Origin: Microbulbifer marinus
GTDB taxonomy: Bacteria; Pseudomonadota; Gammaproteobacteria; Pseudomonadales; Cellvibrionaceae
Direction: 5' to 3'
NCBI RefSeq assembly: GCF_900107725.1
Contig: NZ_FNQO01000004.1
Location: forward strand, 174,561 to 238,560
DNA length: 64,000 bases
Part shown: positions 8,725-17,330 of the stretch, in pieces
How the letters are laid out: each line of letters starts with the position of its first letter
Position numbering within the stretch: position 1 is the first letter of the stretch
Program-made: the position numbers and the translations under genes
The notes under the pieces: model-generated
What the model saw: only the letters and a program-made list of their open reading frames with translations
Database searches by the model: none
What the model was told of the DNA's origin: nothing

Positions 8725-10314
8725 CTACAGCGGCAGTGTTCCCATGCATATGTACTTGGTCTCGGTATATTCATCGATGCCGTGCATCGAGCCTTCGCGA
8801 CCCAGGCCGGACTGTTTGACTCCGCCGAAAGGAATCGGCGGACCGGTCATCTTCACGCTGTTGACGGCGACCATGCCGTACTCGAGTCCGTCGGTGAATT
8901 TCCAGATGCGCTCCACATCCCGGGTGTAAACGTAGGACGCCAGGCCGTACTCGGTATCGTTCGCCTCCGCCAGTACTTCCTCTTCGGAGTCGAAGGGAAT
9001 CACCGCGGCTACCGGACCGAAAGTCTCCTCGCGGTAGATGGCCATATCGGGAGTCACGTCTGCCAGCACCGTGGGCTGGTAGAACAGCGGCCCCTGGACA
9101 TCGCGGTCACCGCCGATCAGCAGTCGCGCGCCCTTGGCTACCGCATCTTCCACATGCTCGATGGATTTGAGCACCTGGTTTTCGTGCTGCAGTGGGCCTA
9201 TATCTACGTCCTGCAAACCATTGCCGATTCGCAGCCCGGCTACCGCCGAGGCAAACCGCTCGACAAACTCGTCATAGATTTCGCGCTGAATATAAATGCG
9301 GTTTGCCGCGAGGCAGTCCTGTCCCGAAGTCGCAAACTTCGCATCCAGCGCGCCCTTGACCAGGTTGTCCACACCGACGTCGGCGAAGCCAATAAACGGC
9401 GCATGGCCACCCAGCTCCAGCGAAACCTTTTTGATCGTCGACGCACACTGCTCATTCAGAATGCGTCCGACCTGGGTCGAGCCGGTGAACGAGAATGCAC
9501 GCACCTTCGGGTGGCGCGTAAGCTCGGTAACCAGCACGCGGGATTTACCGCAGATAACGTTGAATACGCCCGGTGCGAAACCGGCGCACTCGGCCAGGCG
9601 CGCGAGCGCCAGCGCCGTCAGCGGTGTCTCCATCGACTGGTAGGCCACCACCGTGCAGCCCGCCGCGAGTGCCGCCGCCGCTTTGCGCGTCAGCATCGCC
9701 AGTGGGAAATTCCACGGTGTCACCAGGGCCGCCACGCCAACGGGAACGCGCGTGCTCAGCAGGTGTTTGTCTTTCAGGTGCGAAGCGATGGTTTCACCGT
9801 TGAGGCGCTTGGCCTCTTCGGCAAACCACTCGACAAATCCCGCACCATAGTCGACTTCGCCGCGACTCTCTTCCAGGCTCTTGCCCTGCTCCAGGGAGAT
9901 GATCAGCGCCAGCTGCTCCCGGTGGGTCACAATCTGCTCGTGCCACTGCATCAGCAGACGCGAACGCTCCTGCGGCAACAGCGCGCGGAACTCAGCGAAC
10001 GCGGCATCGGCCGCGTCGACCGCCTGCACGGCCTGGTCGGCACTGAGGTTTTCCACCTCGGCTACCGTCTCGCCGGTGGCCGGATTCGATACCGCGTGCG
10101 TACTGCCATCCCCATTTACCCAGGCGCCATTGATGAAGCCTTTCGTCCGCAGTAATCCCGATGACTGCAGATCGGCGACGATCAGGTCGCTGGCTAATAC
10201 CGAGTGAGTAGTTCCCTCCCCTTTCACCCAGGAGCCGTTGATCAACGCATTGGCTCGCAGCCCCCCGGCTGCTTGCGGCTCGCTTACGATTACATCTTCC
10301 TTAAGCTCACTCAT
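8725..10314 (-). CDS. aldehyde dehydrogenase, succinate-semialdehyde dehydrogenase-like (DoeC-like), with duplicated N-terminus
   Basis: A 529-residue NAD(P)-dependent aldehyde dehydrogenase. Catalytic landmarks are VTPWNFPLAM, FTGSTQVG, the general-base glutamate in LELGGHAPF and the nucleophilic cysteine in SGQDCLAANRIY. The start was placed at the ATG at 10,314: an in-frame GTG four codons earlier lies within the GGGGGA ribosome binding site. Two oddities stand out. First, residues about 17-52 and 53-88 are tandem copies of the normal N-terminus (INGSWVKGEGTTHSV and INGAWVNGDGSTHAV), making it about 36 residues longer than relatives. Second, the usual cofactor-binding VKPAEDTP reads VAYQSMETP, so the conserved lysine is a tyrosine. 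It sits between the aminotransferase and M20 hydrolase genes and probably oxidises the semialdehyde made by the aminotransferase. Confidence 0.88.
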   Translation of the reverse strand: MSELKEDVIVSEPQAAGGLRANALINGSWVKGEGTTHSVLASDLIVADLQSSGLLRTKGFINGAWVNGDGSTHAVSNPATGETVAEVENLSADQAVQAVDAADAAFAEFRALLPQERSRLLMQWHEQIVTHREQLALIISLEQGKSLEESRGEVDYGAGFVEWFAEEAKRLNGETIASHLKDKHLLSTRVPVGVAALVTPWNFPLAMLTRKAAAALAAGCTVVAYQSMETPLTALALARLAECAGFAPGVFNVICGKSRVLVTELTRHPKVRAFSFTGSTQVGRILNEQCASTIKKVSLELGGHAPFIGFADVGVDNLVKGALDAKFATSGQDCLAANRIYIQREIYDEFVERFASAVAGLRIGNGLQDVDIGPLQHENQVLKSIEHVEDAVAKGARLLIGGDRDVQGPLFYQPTVLADVTPDMAIYREETFGPVAAVIPFDSEEEVLAEANDTEYGLASYVYTRDVERIWKFTDGLEYGMVAVNSVKMTGPPIPFGGVKQSGLGREGSMHGIDEYTETKYICMGTLPL

Positions 10315-10391
10315 TGCTTCCCCCACTACTTAATTCTCACCAACTACAAGGTCGCTCCACGGGACGCTACCCGCTCGATCGACCATATTGT

Positions 10392-11636
10392 TCAACTCAG
10401 TTCCCGCAGTAACGCCTGCAACAGAACGTTCACACCTTTCGCCAGCAGCTCCGGCGCGGTCCATTCATCGGGATGGTGGCTCAACCCACGCCGACTCGGC
10501 ACAAAGATCATGCCCGCCTTGCAGATCAGCGCCATTGCCTGTGCATCGTGGCCGGCACCAGATGGCATCACCTGATGGCTGTAGCCCAGATCACGGGCAA
10601 CCGCCTGCAACGATTCGATCAGGCCCCCGTCCATCAGCGCCGCCGGATTGGTGCAACGCTCGTTGATATCGATTTCGACGTTGTATTTGTCCGCCGTTTC
10701 TACGGCAATTTGCGCAACCCGCTCCACCAACCGGGCACTGCTGGATTCATCGAGATCCCGATTGTCGAGGCGTACCGTCGTCTCGCGCGGAATCACGTTC
10801 GAATAGCCCGGCGCGATGGCACAGGTACCGAAGGTCATCCGGGTCGACTCGTTCGCGTAACCTTGATCCAGCAGGGCATAGGAATGGGTAACGAACTCCG
10901 CAGCGGCACGGAATGTGTCGCGGCGCATGTTCATCGGCGTCGTGCCCGCGTGGTTCGACTGTCCGCGAAACGTGTATTCGATGTTGCGCTGACAAACAAT
11001 TCCGTCCACAACGCCGATCTCGAGATCAAGGTTCTCCAGAACCGGGCCCTGCTCGATATGAAGTTCCAGGTACTTCGCGATTGATTCCGCCGGATAGGCC
11101 GCCTGGTGGTATCGATCCGGGTCGAGTCCCGACTCGCGCATCGCATCGATCAATCGCACGCCTTCCGCGTTGGCCGCCGACTGCAGGTCTTCGTCGCGAA
11201 TGGTGCCGGACAGTGCCATTGCGCCCATAAGGCTCAGAAACGCACCCTCCTCGTCGTTAAACGCAACCACTTCATAGGGGGCGCCCAGCACAACCTTGTT
11301 TTCGCTGAGGACGCGGGCGACCTCGATACCGGCAAGCACGCCGAGCGCGCCATCCAGCGGTCCGCCGTTGCGCACCGTATCGATATGAGAGCCGGTCATG
11401 ATCACGGCGCCGTCGGCCGGCCCCATACGACCAATCACATTGCCGACCGCATCGATGCGCGTTTCCATACCCGCCGCCTGCATACGATCTATCAGCCAGT
11501 CCACCGCCTGCCGATAGGCATCGGAAAATGCCGCGCGATGGATGCCGCCCTCGCTCGCCCGACCGATCGCAGCGAGCGACTCCAGGTCGCCCATCAGTCG
11601 CGCGGAATTGATGCGCAGATCACTAACGCCTGTCAT
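10392..11636 (-). CDS. M20-family Zn-dependent amidohydrolase (hydantoinase/carbamoylase family)
   Basis: A 414-residue cytoplasmic metallohydrolase of the AllC/HyuC/beta-ureidopropionase type. Metal-ligand motifs are all present: GSHIDTVRNGGPLDG, the FNDEEG glutamate pair, HIEQGPVLE, GQSNHAGTTPM in the dimerisation domain, SGAGHDAQ, and the C-terminal VPSRRGLSHHPDE. Such enzymes cleave N-carbamoyl or other N-acyl amino acids. The second ATG (11,636) is preferred over the first because GAGAGG is then 8 bases upstream instead of 2. It heads the minus-strand block, followed after 77 bases by the aldehyde dehydrogenase gene. No dihydropyrimidinase or hydantoinase is present, so a pyrimidine pathway is unlikely. 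In this cluster it could replace the DoeB/EutE deacetylase; that is inference. Confidence 0.87.
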   Translation of the reverse strand: MTGVSDLRINSARLMGDLESLAAIGRASEGGIHRAAFSDAYRQAVDWLIDRMQAAGMETRIDAVGNVIGRMGPADGAVIMTGSHIDTVRNGGPLDGALGVLAGIEVARVLSENKVVLGAPYEVVAFNDEEGAFLSLMGAMALSGTIRDEDLQSAANAEGVRLIDAMRESGLDPDRYHQAAYPAESIAKYLELHIEQGPVLENLDLEIGVVDGIVCQRNIEYTFRGQSNHAGTTPMNMRRDTFRAAAEFVTHSYALLDQGYANESTRMTFGTCAIAPGYSNVIPRETTVRLDNRDLDESSSARLVERVAQIAVETADKYNVEIDINERCTNPAALMDGGLIESLQAVARDLGYSHQVMPSGAGHDAQAMALICKAGMIFVPSRRGLSHHPDEWTAPELLAKGVNVLLQALLRELS

Positions 11637-11714
11637 CAGCATGGCCTCTCTACCAACAGTGGCGATAGGACAGCCTGACCGGGAAGCTGGACTCCCGAGA
11701 AATCACCAAGTGTT

Positions 11715-11782
11715 TTCACCGCGCCAATACCTATTTTTGAGTATGCTCAGTAATGTCTTCACCGGGCTCACTACCTATTTTT
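11715..11782. promoter_or_regulatory. pair of direct repeats in the M20 / LysR divergent region
   Basis: TTCACCG…TACCTATTTTT occurs twice (11,715-11,738 and 11,758-11,782), 43-44 bases apart, about 80-145 bases upstream of the M20 hydrolase start. The spacing and place suit a regulator binding the same face of DNA, plausibly the LysR protein encoded next door. The rest of 11,637-12,206 shows nothing else firm. Confidence 0.35.
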
Positions 11783-12206
11783 AGTCAGCGCAGACAGCGC
11801 CAACCCAGACAGGGCCCTGACAGTTGGCGTAAATCTAACAACCGGGCGCAAGTGGATATATCAGAGGTTTTCTGAGTTTACTTGACCAATTATCGAAAAG
11901 ACGCGAGGATCAGCTTCGCAAAGTCATGGATTCCGAGAACCGGTCGCCCGCAAAGCGCCAGTCATTTTGGATCTGTACTCACCCGGCAGGATCAGACTGT
12001 CATGCGCGCCGTGGTCGCAAATAGTCGCCGGCTGACACCGACGGTTATGTGAGTCATCGACAAAACTTTTTCACCACCAGCCACACAGGATATGCCCCCC
12101 GCTTGCCGATCGGCATGGATATGGATAGCCCGAGGAGACATATTCACGCTGGTTTTTCTGCATCGCATGTTGTCGAGCATTTCGGCGACGGGAGGTACAT
12201 CGCGAC

Positions 12207-13199
12207 ATGGCTATCGGACGCATATCAGACATCGACCTGCGCTGGTTATATGTATTTATCAAGGTCGTCGAAGCCGGCGGTTACTCCGCGGCACAGGCAA
12301 AGCTGAATATCGGCGTAGCCACCATCAGCGCTCACATGAAATCCCTCGAAAGCCGCCTCGGTACGCAGCTGTGTCGCCGCGGCAGAGCGGGTTTCAGCCT
12401 GACCGAGGAAGGGCAACGGATTTACGAAGAGGCCATTCTGCTGCGCAACGCCATGGAGCGGTTTACCAGCATCTCCCGCTCACTCACCGCCAACCTGGGC
12501 GGCAAGCTGAATATCGGCGTAGAAGATGCCATCACCGCCGCTGGCAGCAGGTTGATCAGTGACGCCGTCAAACGTTTCAATCAGCGCGATAACAGTGTGC
12601 AGATATTTATGCACATCGAGTATCGGCAAGATCTGGAAAAAGCGGTCCTCGAAGGCAAGTACGATATGGCGATCGGTTTTTTCGCCACCAATTACAGCGG
12701 TATCGTATTTACGCCCTTGTACGACGAAGAACATATGCTGTACTGCGGCGCTGGCCATCCGCTGTTTGGCCTGGAGCGCGAGATCCGCAACGACGACATA
12801 GTCGACCTGCCGATCAGTGTACGGGGGTTCTCGACAGTCGACGATTGCGAACGCCTGGAGGCCTATAATCGGCGCGCCACCGTCCTCGATATGGAAGCGC
12901 AACTGACTATGCTGCTGAGCGGTTGCTATCTCGGTTTCCTGCCGCGTAACTACGCCAGGCCCTGGGTTGAATCCGGGCAGTTACACGAACTCAACGCTCC
13001 CGAATACGCTTACCTTTCACCGCACGGCGTGATCACTCGCCAGCGGAGTTCACTGACCAGACAAGCGCGACTATTTCTCGCAGACCTGTTGCGCGCCAAC
13101 CGTTGTCCGGAATCCCCGGACAAACTCTGGCATCAACAGTCCGCCAATTTCACGAACAGGATAGGAACGCAACAATACTTAGAGGCAGAGCAAAGTTAA
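12207..13199 (+). CDS. LysR-family transcriptional regulator
   Basis: A 330-residue LysR-type regulator. Residues about 5-65 form the winged helix-turn-helix (IDLRWLYVFIKVVEAGGYS…, then SLESRLGTQLCRRGRAGFSL), joined by a linker helix to a periplasmic-binding-like effector domain (about 95-300). A GGGAGG site lies 11 bases before the ATG. It is divergent from the M20-aldehyde dehydrogenase-aminotransferase block and precedes an MFS transporter on its own strand. It is the obvious candidate regulator of both, probably as an activator responding to a pathway intermediate. Ectoine clusters usually carry AsnC/DoeX or MocR/EnuR regulators, so a LysR here is a difference. Confidence 0.9.
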   Translation: MAIGRISDIDLRWLYVFIKVVEAGGYSAAQAKLNIGVATISAHMKSLESRLGTQLCRRGRAGFSLTEEGQRIYEEAILLRNAMERFTSISRSLTANLGGKLNIGVEDAITAAGSRLISDAVKRFNQRDNSVQIFMHIEYRQDLEKAVLEGKYDMAIGFFATNYSGIVFTPLYDEEHMLYCGAGHPLFGLEREIRNDDIVDLPISVRGFSTVDDCERLEAYNRRATVLDMEAQLTMLLSGCYLGFLPRNYARPWVESGQLHELNAPEYAYLSPHGVITRQRSSLTRQARLFLADLLRANRCPESPDKLWHQQSANFTNRIGTQQYLEAEQS

Positions 13200-13323
13200 C
13201 TTTGATTCTGCGCTACATGGTTCGATTCCAATACCCATCCGAATGCTCCATGATGGATTTCTGTCGAAATCCATTATTACTACAGAGAGCCGACAAGCCT
13301 CCGGTTTACAGGTGGGTCAAGCC

Positions 13324-14535
13324 ATGAACAATAACAACAACTCCGTTCTCAATATATTGGGCGGCAAGCCCATCTATGTGCTCGCCCTCGCTGCTGCGAT
13401 ATTTATCAGCTGGCAGGGCGTCATGGCTGTGCCGATTCAAATTGGCTCGCTGATCAGGGGGCTCGGATTCAGCGAGCAACGCTCCAGCTTTCTGGGCACG
13501 CTTGAAATCACCACCATGGCACTCGTTCCGATTCTGCTCGCGCTGCGCATTGGCAGGTGGTCCAAGCCGCACGTGGCGATCTTCGGCGCAGTGCTGGTCA
13601 TAGCCGGACAGGCACTGTCATCCGTCGCGACAAATTTTCCGCTACTGGCTGGCTGCCGGTTGGCCGTGGGTGCAGGTGCGGGCTTTATCTATGGCGCTGC
13701 CTGCGCAGCGATTGCCGGTCATCCGCGCGGCGATCAGATGCTGGCCTGGGGAATCGCACTGGGTCAGACGGCGCTCGCCGCAATGCTGGTTACCCTACCC
13801 TTCACTGCACAATTCGGACAGCAGAGCGGCGTTTTCCTGGCCCTGGCCGTACTGGCCCTGGCCTTCGCCCCGCTGTTAATGAAAATGCCCGAAAGCCTGG
13901 TACGGCATAGCGACGATGACACCAACCGCGATTCGAATATGGTTTCGCGCGGCTTCCTGTTTTTCTTCTTCCTCGCGCTCACCTGCTTTAACGTCGGCAT
14001 CGGCATGATGTGGGGGTTCCTGGAACTGCGCGCGGATGAATTGCATCTCGAACCGGCGGCAATCGGCATGGTTCTCGCGGCGTTACCGCTCGGCGGCGTG
14101 ATCGGCAGCGGTATTGCCGGACTGATCGGACACCGCTTCGGTCGTATGCTGCCTTTTTGCGTGGCACTGACTTCGTGTACTGCGGCTTGCTTCACTGTGG
14201 CCCTGGTAGAAGTGGAACTGCTGCTGCTGATTTCCACTTTCGCCCTCGGCATATTCGAGCTTTTCGTCATGGCTTTCTTCATCGGCACCGCATCCAGCAT
14301 GGATTCCCGCGGCCGCATCGCCACCATCGCCGGCGGCATGACCATGCTGACCTACGGGCTCGGACCGGGCCTCGGCGGCCTGCTCGCCTATCAGCTGTCG
14401 GCATCGGAAATCATCATCGCCTCCGGCATGATATGCCTGGCCGCTGCAGCGATCATTCTGCCGGTATCCATCCTGCTCGATCGCCGCGGCAACGCCAAAC
14501 CGGCGGACGTTGCAGAAGCTGCAACGCCCGCCTGA
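13324..14535 (+). CDS. MFS transporter
   Basis: A 403-residue inner-membrane protein with about twelve hydrophobic helices in two halves, separated by a charged loop near residue 195-205 (RHSDDDTNRDSN). It resembles MFS carriers of small organic acids or osmolytes, but no substrate-specific motif is seen. The ATG at 13,324 was chosen because AGGTGGG lies about 9 bases upstream and the first helix follows directly; an upstream in-frame ATG would add 27 non-hydrophobic residues. It lies 124 bases after the LysR gene on the same strand and is likely the importer, or exporter, belonging to the catabolic island. Confidence 0.87.
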   Translation: MNNNNNSVLNILGGKPIYVLALAAAIFISWQGVMAVPIQIGSLIRGLGFSEQRSSFLGTLEITTMALVPILLALRIGRWSKPHVAIFGAVLVIAGQALSSVATNFPLLAGCRLAVGAGAGFIYGAACAAIAGHPRGDQMLAWGIALGQTALAAMLVTLPFTAQFGQQSGVFLALAVLALAFAPLLMKMPESLVRHSDDDTNRDSNMVSRGFLFFFFLALTCFNVGIGMMWGFLELRADELHLEPAAIGMVLAALPLGGVIGSGIAGLIGHRFGRMLPFCVALTSCTAACFTVALVEVELLLLISTFALGIFELFVMAFFIGTASSMDSRGRIATIAGGMTMLTYGLGPGLGGLLAYQLSASEIIIASGMICLAAAAIILPVSILLDRRGNAKPADVAEAATPA

Positions 14536-14542
14536 GAAATTG

Positions 14543-14609
14543 ATCGCCCCGGTCTATGGAGCGTCACCAAACTGTTTTAGTGATGCTCGCATAGACCGGA
14601 GCCGGCGAT
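14543..14609. repeat. long imperfect hairpin between convergent genes
   Basis: CCGGTCTATG (14,549-14,558) pairs with CATAGACCGG (14,590-14,599). Outer ATCGCC (14,543-14,548) pairs with GGCGAT (14,604-14,609), and an imperfect inner stem continues (AGC/GCT, TCAC/GTGA). It lies just after the MFS stop and before the convergent EutB-type gene end. No T tract is present, so it may be an extragenic palindromic element, or act as a weak bidirectional terminator. Confidence 0.55.
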
Positions 14610-14674
14610 TCCTCAAGACACTTCTACTTCCCTGACAAAAAGATAAAAGCGAGTGGCCGCGAGGCCACTCTGCG

Positions 14675-15694
14675 CTATGCGTCTACGGCAACCTTATCCT
14701 TCCCCGAGACGATGACGTCTCCCAGCTTCACCGCATCGCCGGCAATGACGGCAGAGAACTGCTGCATATCAACATTGCGACCGGTTATGATCAGCGCCGT
14801 CGGGCCGGTGATTTGTACCTTGCCACTGAGAATGGCCGCGTGGCCGACGGCGGACGCGCCCTCGGCGACCAGCTGATCCATCCCATAGAGCGCCTGCATA
14901 CCGGTGTAGATTTCCTGCTCGGTCAGCAATCTCACTTCGTCCACCAGCTCCCGGCAGATAGGGAAAGTGTAGCGATTGTGGAGACCGATACCGCCGCCGA
15001 GAGAATCCGCGAGTGACGCCACTTCCTCAACTTCAATCGGCTTTCCCGCTACCAGGCTTGCCGCCATTGCCGCACCGCGATCCATACTGACACCGACAAT
15101 ACGAATGTCCGGTTTGATGGCCTTCGCCGCCAACGCGATGCCGGAAATCAAACCACCTCCCGACAGGGGCACGATCAGGGTGTCGAGATCCGGGCGCTCC
15201 TCGAGCAGTTCCAGCGCGATGGTGCCCTGGCCGGCGATGACATTTCTATCATCGAACGGATGGATGTTGGTCATGCCCTTTTCTTTGACGAGTCGTTCTG
15301 CTTCCGCACCGGCATCGTCCTGGGAGTCACCGATCCGCACCACCTCGGCACCGAGCGCTTCGATGCCTTTAACTTTGACCATGGGCACCAGTTTGGACAG
15401 GCACACAGTCGCCCGCACGCCCAGCTGCTTCGCGGCGAAGGCCACCGCGCGACCGTGGTTGCCGGTCGAGCAGCAGACGACGCCATTGGCCTTCTGCTCA
15501 TCACTGAGTGCGGCAATGGCATTGGTCGCGCCGCGCAATTTGAAAGCACCAGTCGGCTGCAGTGTTTCCAGTTTCAGGCAGATGTCCTGCTCGACCTGCT
15601 CCGATAGCGCCGAGGTGATCAGCGGCGTGCGGCGGGCAGTACCGGCAATGGCTTTTCTTGCCGCCAGTACGTCGGCGACGGTAGGTATATTCAT
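14675..15694 (-). CDS. threonine dehydratase-like PLP enzyme, EutB type (hydroxyectoine/beta-hydroxyaspartate dehydratase-like)
   Basis: A 339-residue fold-type-II PLP enzyme. The PLP lysine is in GAFKLRGATNA, followed by CCSTGNHGRAVAFAA (substrate/PLP loop) and the glycine-rich PLSGGGLISGIALAA. The C-terminus ends in an ITGRNVDMQQF segment typical of EutB proteins, and there is no ACT regulatory domain, unlike biosynthetic IlvA. Homologues include EutB of hydroxyectoine use and BhcB, which dehydrates beta-hydroxyaspartate to iminosuccinate. The EutC-type partner is encoded at 5,106-6,098, so the pair is split within the island. A GGGGAA site precedes the ATG. It is the last gene of its minus-strand block but lies beyond a terminator, so it probably depends on read-through or a local promoter. 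Serine racemase or catabolic threonine dehydratase activity cannot be excluded. Confidence 0.78.
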   Translation of the reverse strand: MNIPTVADVLAARKAIAGTARRTPLITSALSEQVEQDICLKLETLQPTGAFKLRGATNAIAALSDEQKANGVVCCSTGNHGRAVAFAAKQLGVRATVCLSKLVPMVKVKGIEALGAEVVRIGDSQDDAGAEAERLVKEKGMTNIHPFDDRNVIAGQGTIALELLEERPDLDTLIVPLSGGGLISGIALAAKAIKPDIRIVGVSMDRGAAMAASLVAGKPIEVEEVASLADSLGGGIGLHNRYTFPICRELVDEVRLLTEQEIYTGMQALYGMDQLVAEGASAVGHAAILSGKVQITGPTALIITGRNVDMQQFSAVIAGDAVKLGDVIVSGKDKVAVDA

Positions 15695-15738
15695 ATCACT
15701 GTTCCCCGGCAGCGCCGTTGGAATTAAATTCAGGGTTC

Positions 15739-15774
15739 AAAAAAAAAGCCGCTGCTCGCGGAGCGAACAGCAGC
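15739..15774 (-). terminator. intrinsic terminator after the M24 hydrolase gene
   Basis: On the minus strand GCTGCT and AGCAGC arms (complements of 15,769-15,774 and 15,751-15,756), with an inner TCGC/GCGA pairing, are followed by GGC and nine T (A run 15,739-15,747). It separates the M24 gene from EutB downstream. Confidence 0.75.
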
Positions 15775-15795
15775 TCTGACAGTCCGCTTAGCCGT

Positions 15796-16953
15796 TTAGG
15801 CAGAGAAGACTTTGCGGTCTACGTTGGTCAGTACGCGACAGCCATCATCGGTTACGACGATGGTCTCGGTAATGCCGACACCGCCGTGGCCGGGCACCTG
15901 TACCCACGGGATCAGGTGGAAGGTCATACCGGCCTGCAGCGGCATGTCATGACCCTGGCGCATGGAAATGATGTGACCCTCGCCCCAGTCCGGCGGGAAG
16001 GCGATACCGATGGAATAGGCGGTGCGTGCCGCCTGTTCTACATCGGCCTTGGCAATGATGCCGCGGGCCAGGGTATCGACTTCCGAAGCCGGAACGCCGG
16101 GCTTGATCGCCTCGAGACAGGCGGCCATCGCGTCCAGACAGACTTTCTCACCATCCTTGATGCGCTGCGGTGTTTCACCAACGGTGACGGTACGCATCAG
16201 CGCCGCGTGATAGCGGTTGTAACAGCCGGCCACTTCCAGGAAGACATAGTCCTGCTCTTCGACAGTGCGGTGCTCCCAGGTCATATGACCGACCGCGCCG
16301 CGCCATCCAGTGGCAACAAACGGAGACATGGCCGGCCATTCGGAGCCGGCGCGGAACATCGCGTTGTGAATTTCCGCGGCGATCTCGTCTTCGTTGACAC
16401 CGGCCCGTACGGCATTGATACCGGCGATCATGCCGGCGTCGGCAGCGCGCGCGGCGCGTTCCATACGATCGATTTCAAGCGGCGACTTGATCATGCGCAG
16501 CTGCTCGACGATGCCAGTGCAGTTCTTGAACTTTGCATTCGGCAGCTTGGAGATCACACCTTCCTGCTCGAAAGCACGGAAGAAATAGGCGTCGCGATCG
16601 TAACCGATTGTTGCGCGATCCAGACCAAATTCCTTGATCGCGTCCGCCAGGATCTTGGTGGGATCCTCGTGGTCGGCGTAGGGGCGGCTGTTCTTGATCC
16701 AGGTACGCGCCGGAATGTTGCTGGACTCCAGCAGGCGGGTCACCATGAACGGCTCTTTCTCGAGAGGCACGACCAGTACCTGGAACCAGTAGTATCCCGG
16801 CGTCTGGTAACCGGTGAGATAGAACAGGTCCTGCGGCATCGCCAGGATGACCGCATCCATACCCTTCGCAGCCATGGACTCGCGAAGCTTTCTTACTCGC
16901 TCCTGATATTCCTCGATCGGAAACACCAGGTCCCCATGTTGTGGATTTGCCAT
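15796..16953 (-). CDS. M24-family hydrolase resembling ectoine hydrolase (DoeA/EutD)
   Basis: A 385-residue creatinase/aminopeptidase-P fold protein: N-terminal domain (about 10-140) and pita-bread domain (about 150-385). Instead of the usual metal-binding aspartates it reads FLEVAGCYNRYHAALMRT. Near the end it has SIGIAFPPDWGE and GMTFHLIPW. These features (EVAGxYxRYHA, PPDWGE, GMTFH) are those I associate with DoeA/EutD, which opens the ectoine ring to N-acetyl-diaminobutyrate without a metal. A true Xaa-Pro peptidase would keep the ligands. AGGAG lies 8 bases before the ATG. The upstream 377-base gap suggests its own promoter. Confidence in the fold is high and in ectoine hydrolase function moderate, because the DoeB deacetylase normally encoded beside it is absent. 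Confidence 0.7.
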   Translation of the reverse strand: MANPQHGDLVFPIEEYQERVRKLRESMAAKGMDAVILAMPQDLFYLTGYQTPGYYWFQVLVVPLEKEPFMVTRLLESSNIPARTWIKNSRPYADHEDPTKILADAIKEFGLDRATIGYDRDAYFFRAFEQEGVISKLPNAKFKNCTGIVEQLRMIKSPLEIDRMERAARAADAGMIAGINAVRAGVNEDEIAAEIHNAMFRAGSEWPAMSPFVATGWRGAVGHMTWEHRTVEEQDYVFLEVAGCYNRYHAALMRTVTVGETPQRIKDGEKVCLDAMAACLEAIKPGVPASEVDTLARGIIAKADVEQAARTAYSIGIAFPPDWGEGHIISMRQGHDMPLQAGMTFHLIPWVQVPGHGGVGITETIVVTDDGCRVLTNVDRKVFSA

Positions 16954-17330
16954 TCGCTATCTCCTAAAAAAACTCTTACGGCGATAGCGGCAATATAGGG
17001 GTAGCCCACACCCGGAAAAATATCGGAAATACAAAACACATTTTGATCGGGGACGATGTAAACAGAGCGTCACCGGAATTGCGACGATGACGGGGTTGGG
17101 ATTGGTACAGCACGCGAAGTCACGGCGACAACTCAGGCCAGGGAAGAGAGTCACTTCGAAACGAATGCCAGCCGCGAGTATCGCTGCAACGAGTGATTAA
17201 GGGTCCGAGTAGAAGGCACGGAGCACTGAACCCAGTCTTCATCGACTGAGATGCAGGGATAGCTGCAAAATGCGCGCCCAGCGGGGAGGGAATACGCACG
17301 GCCCTTGTAAAACCGTGCGTCACAGGCGGG
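16954..17330. other. non-coding gap between cupin and M24 genes
   Basis: No gene seen. On the minus strand a TATATT hexamer occurs about 45 bases before the M24 start, but no convincing -35 element accompanies it. The gap probably holds the M24 promoter. Confidence 0.4.

Noticed and set aside
10392..11636. M20 hydrolase as beta-ureidopropionase of the reductive pyrimidine pathway
   Set aside because: No dihydropyrimidinase or dihydropyrimidine dehydrogenase is encoded nearby, and the neighbours point to amine or ectoine-type catabolism. Not excluded by sequence alone.
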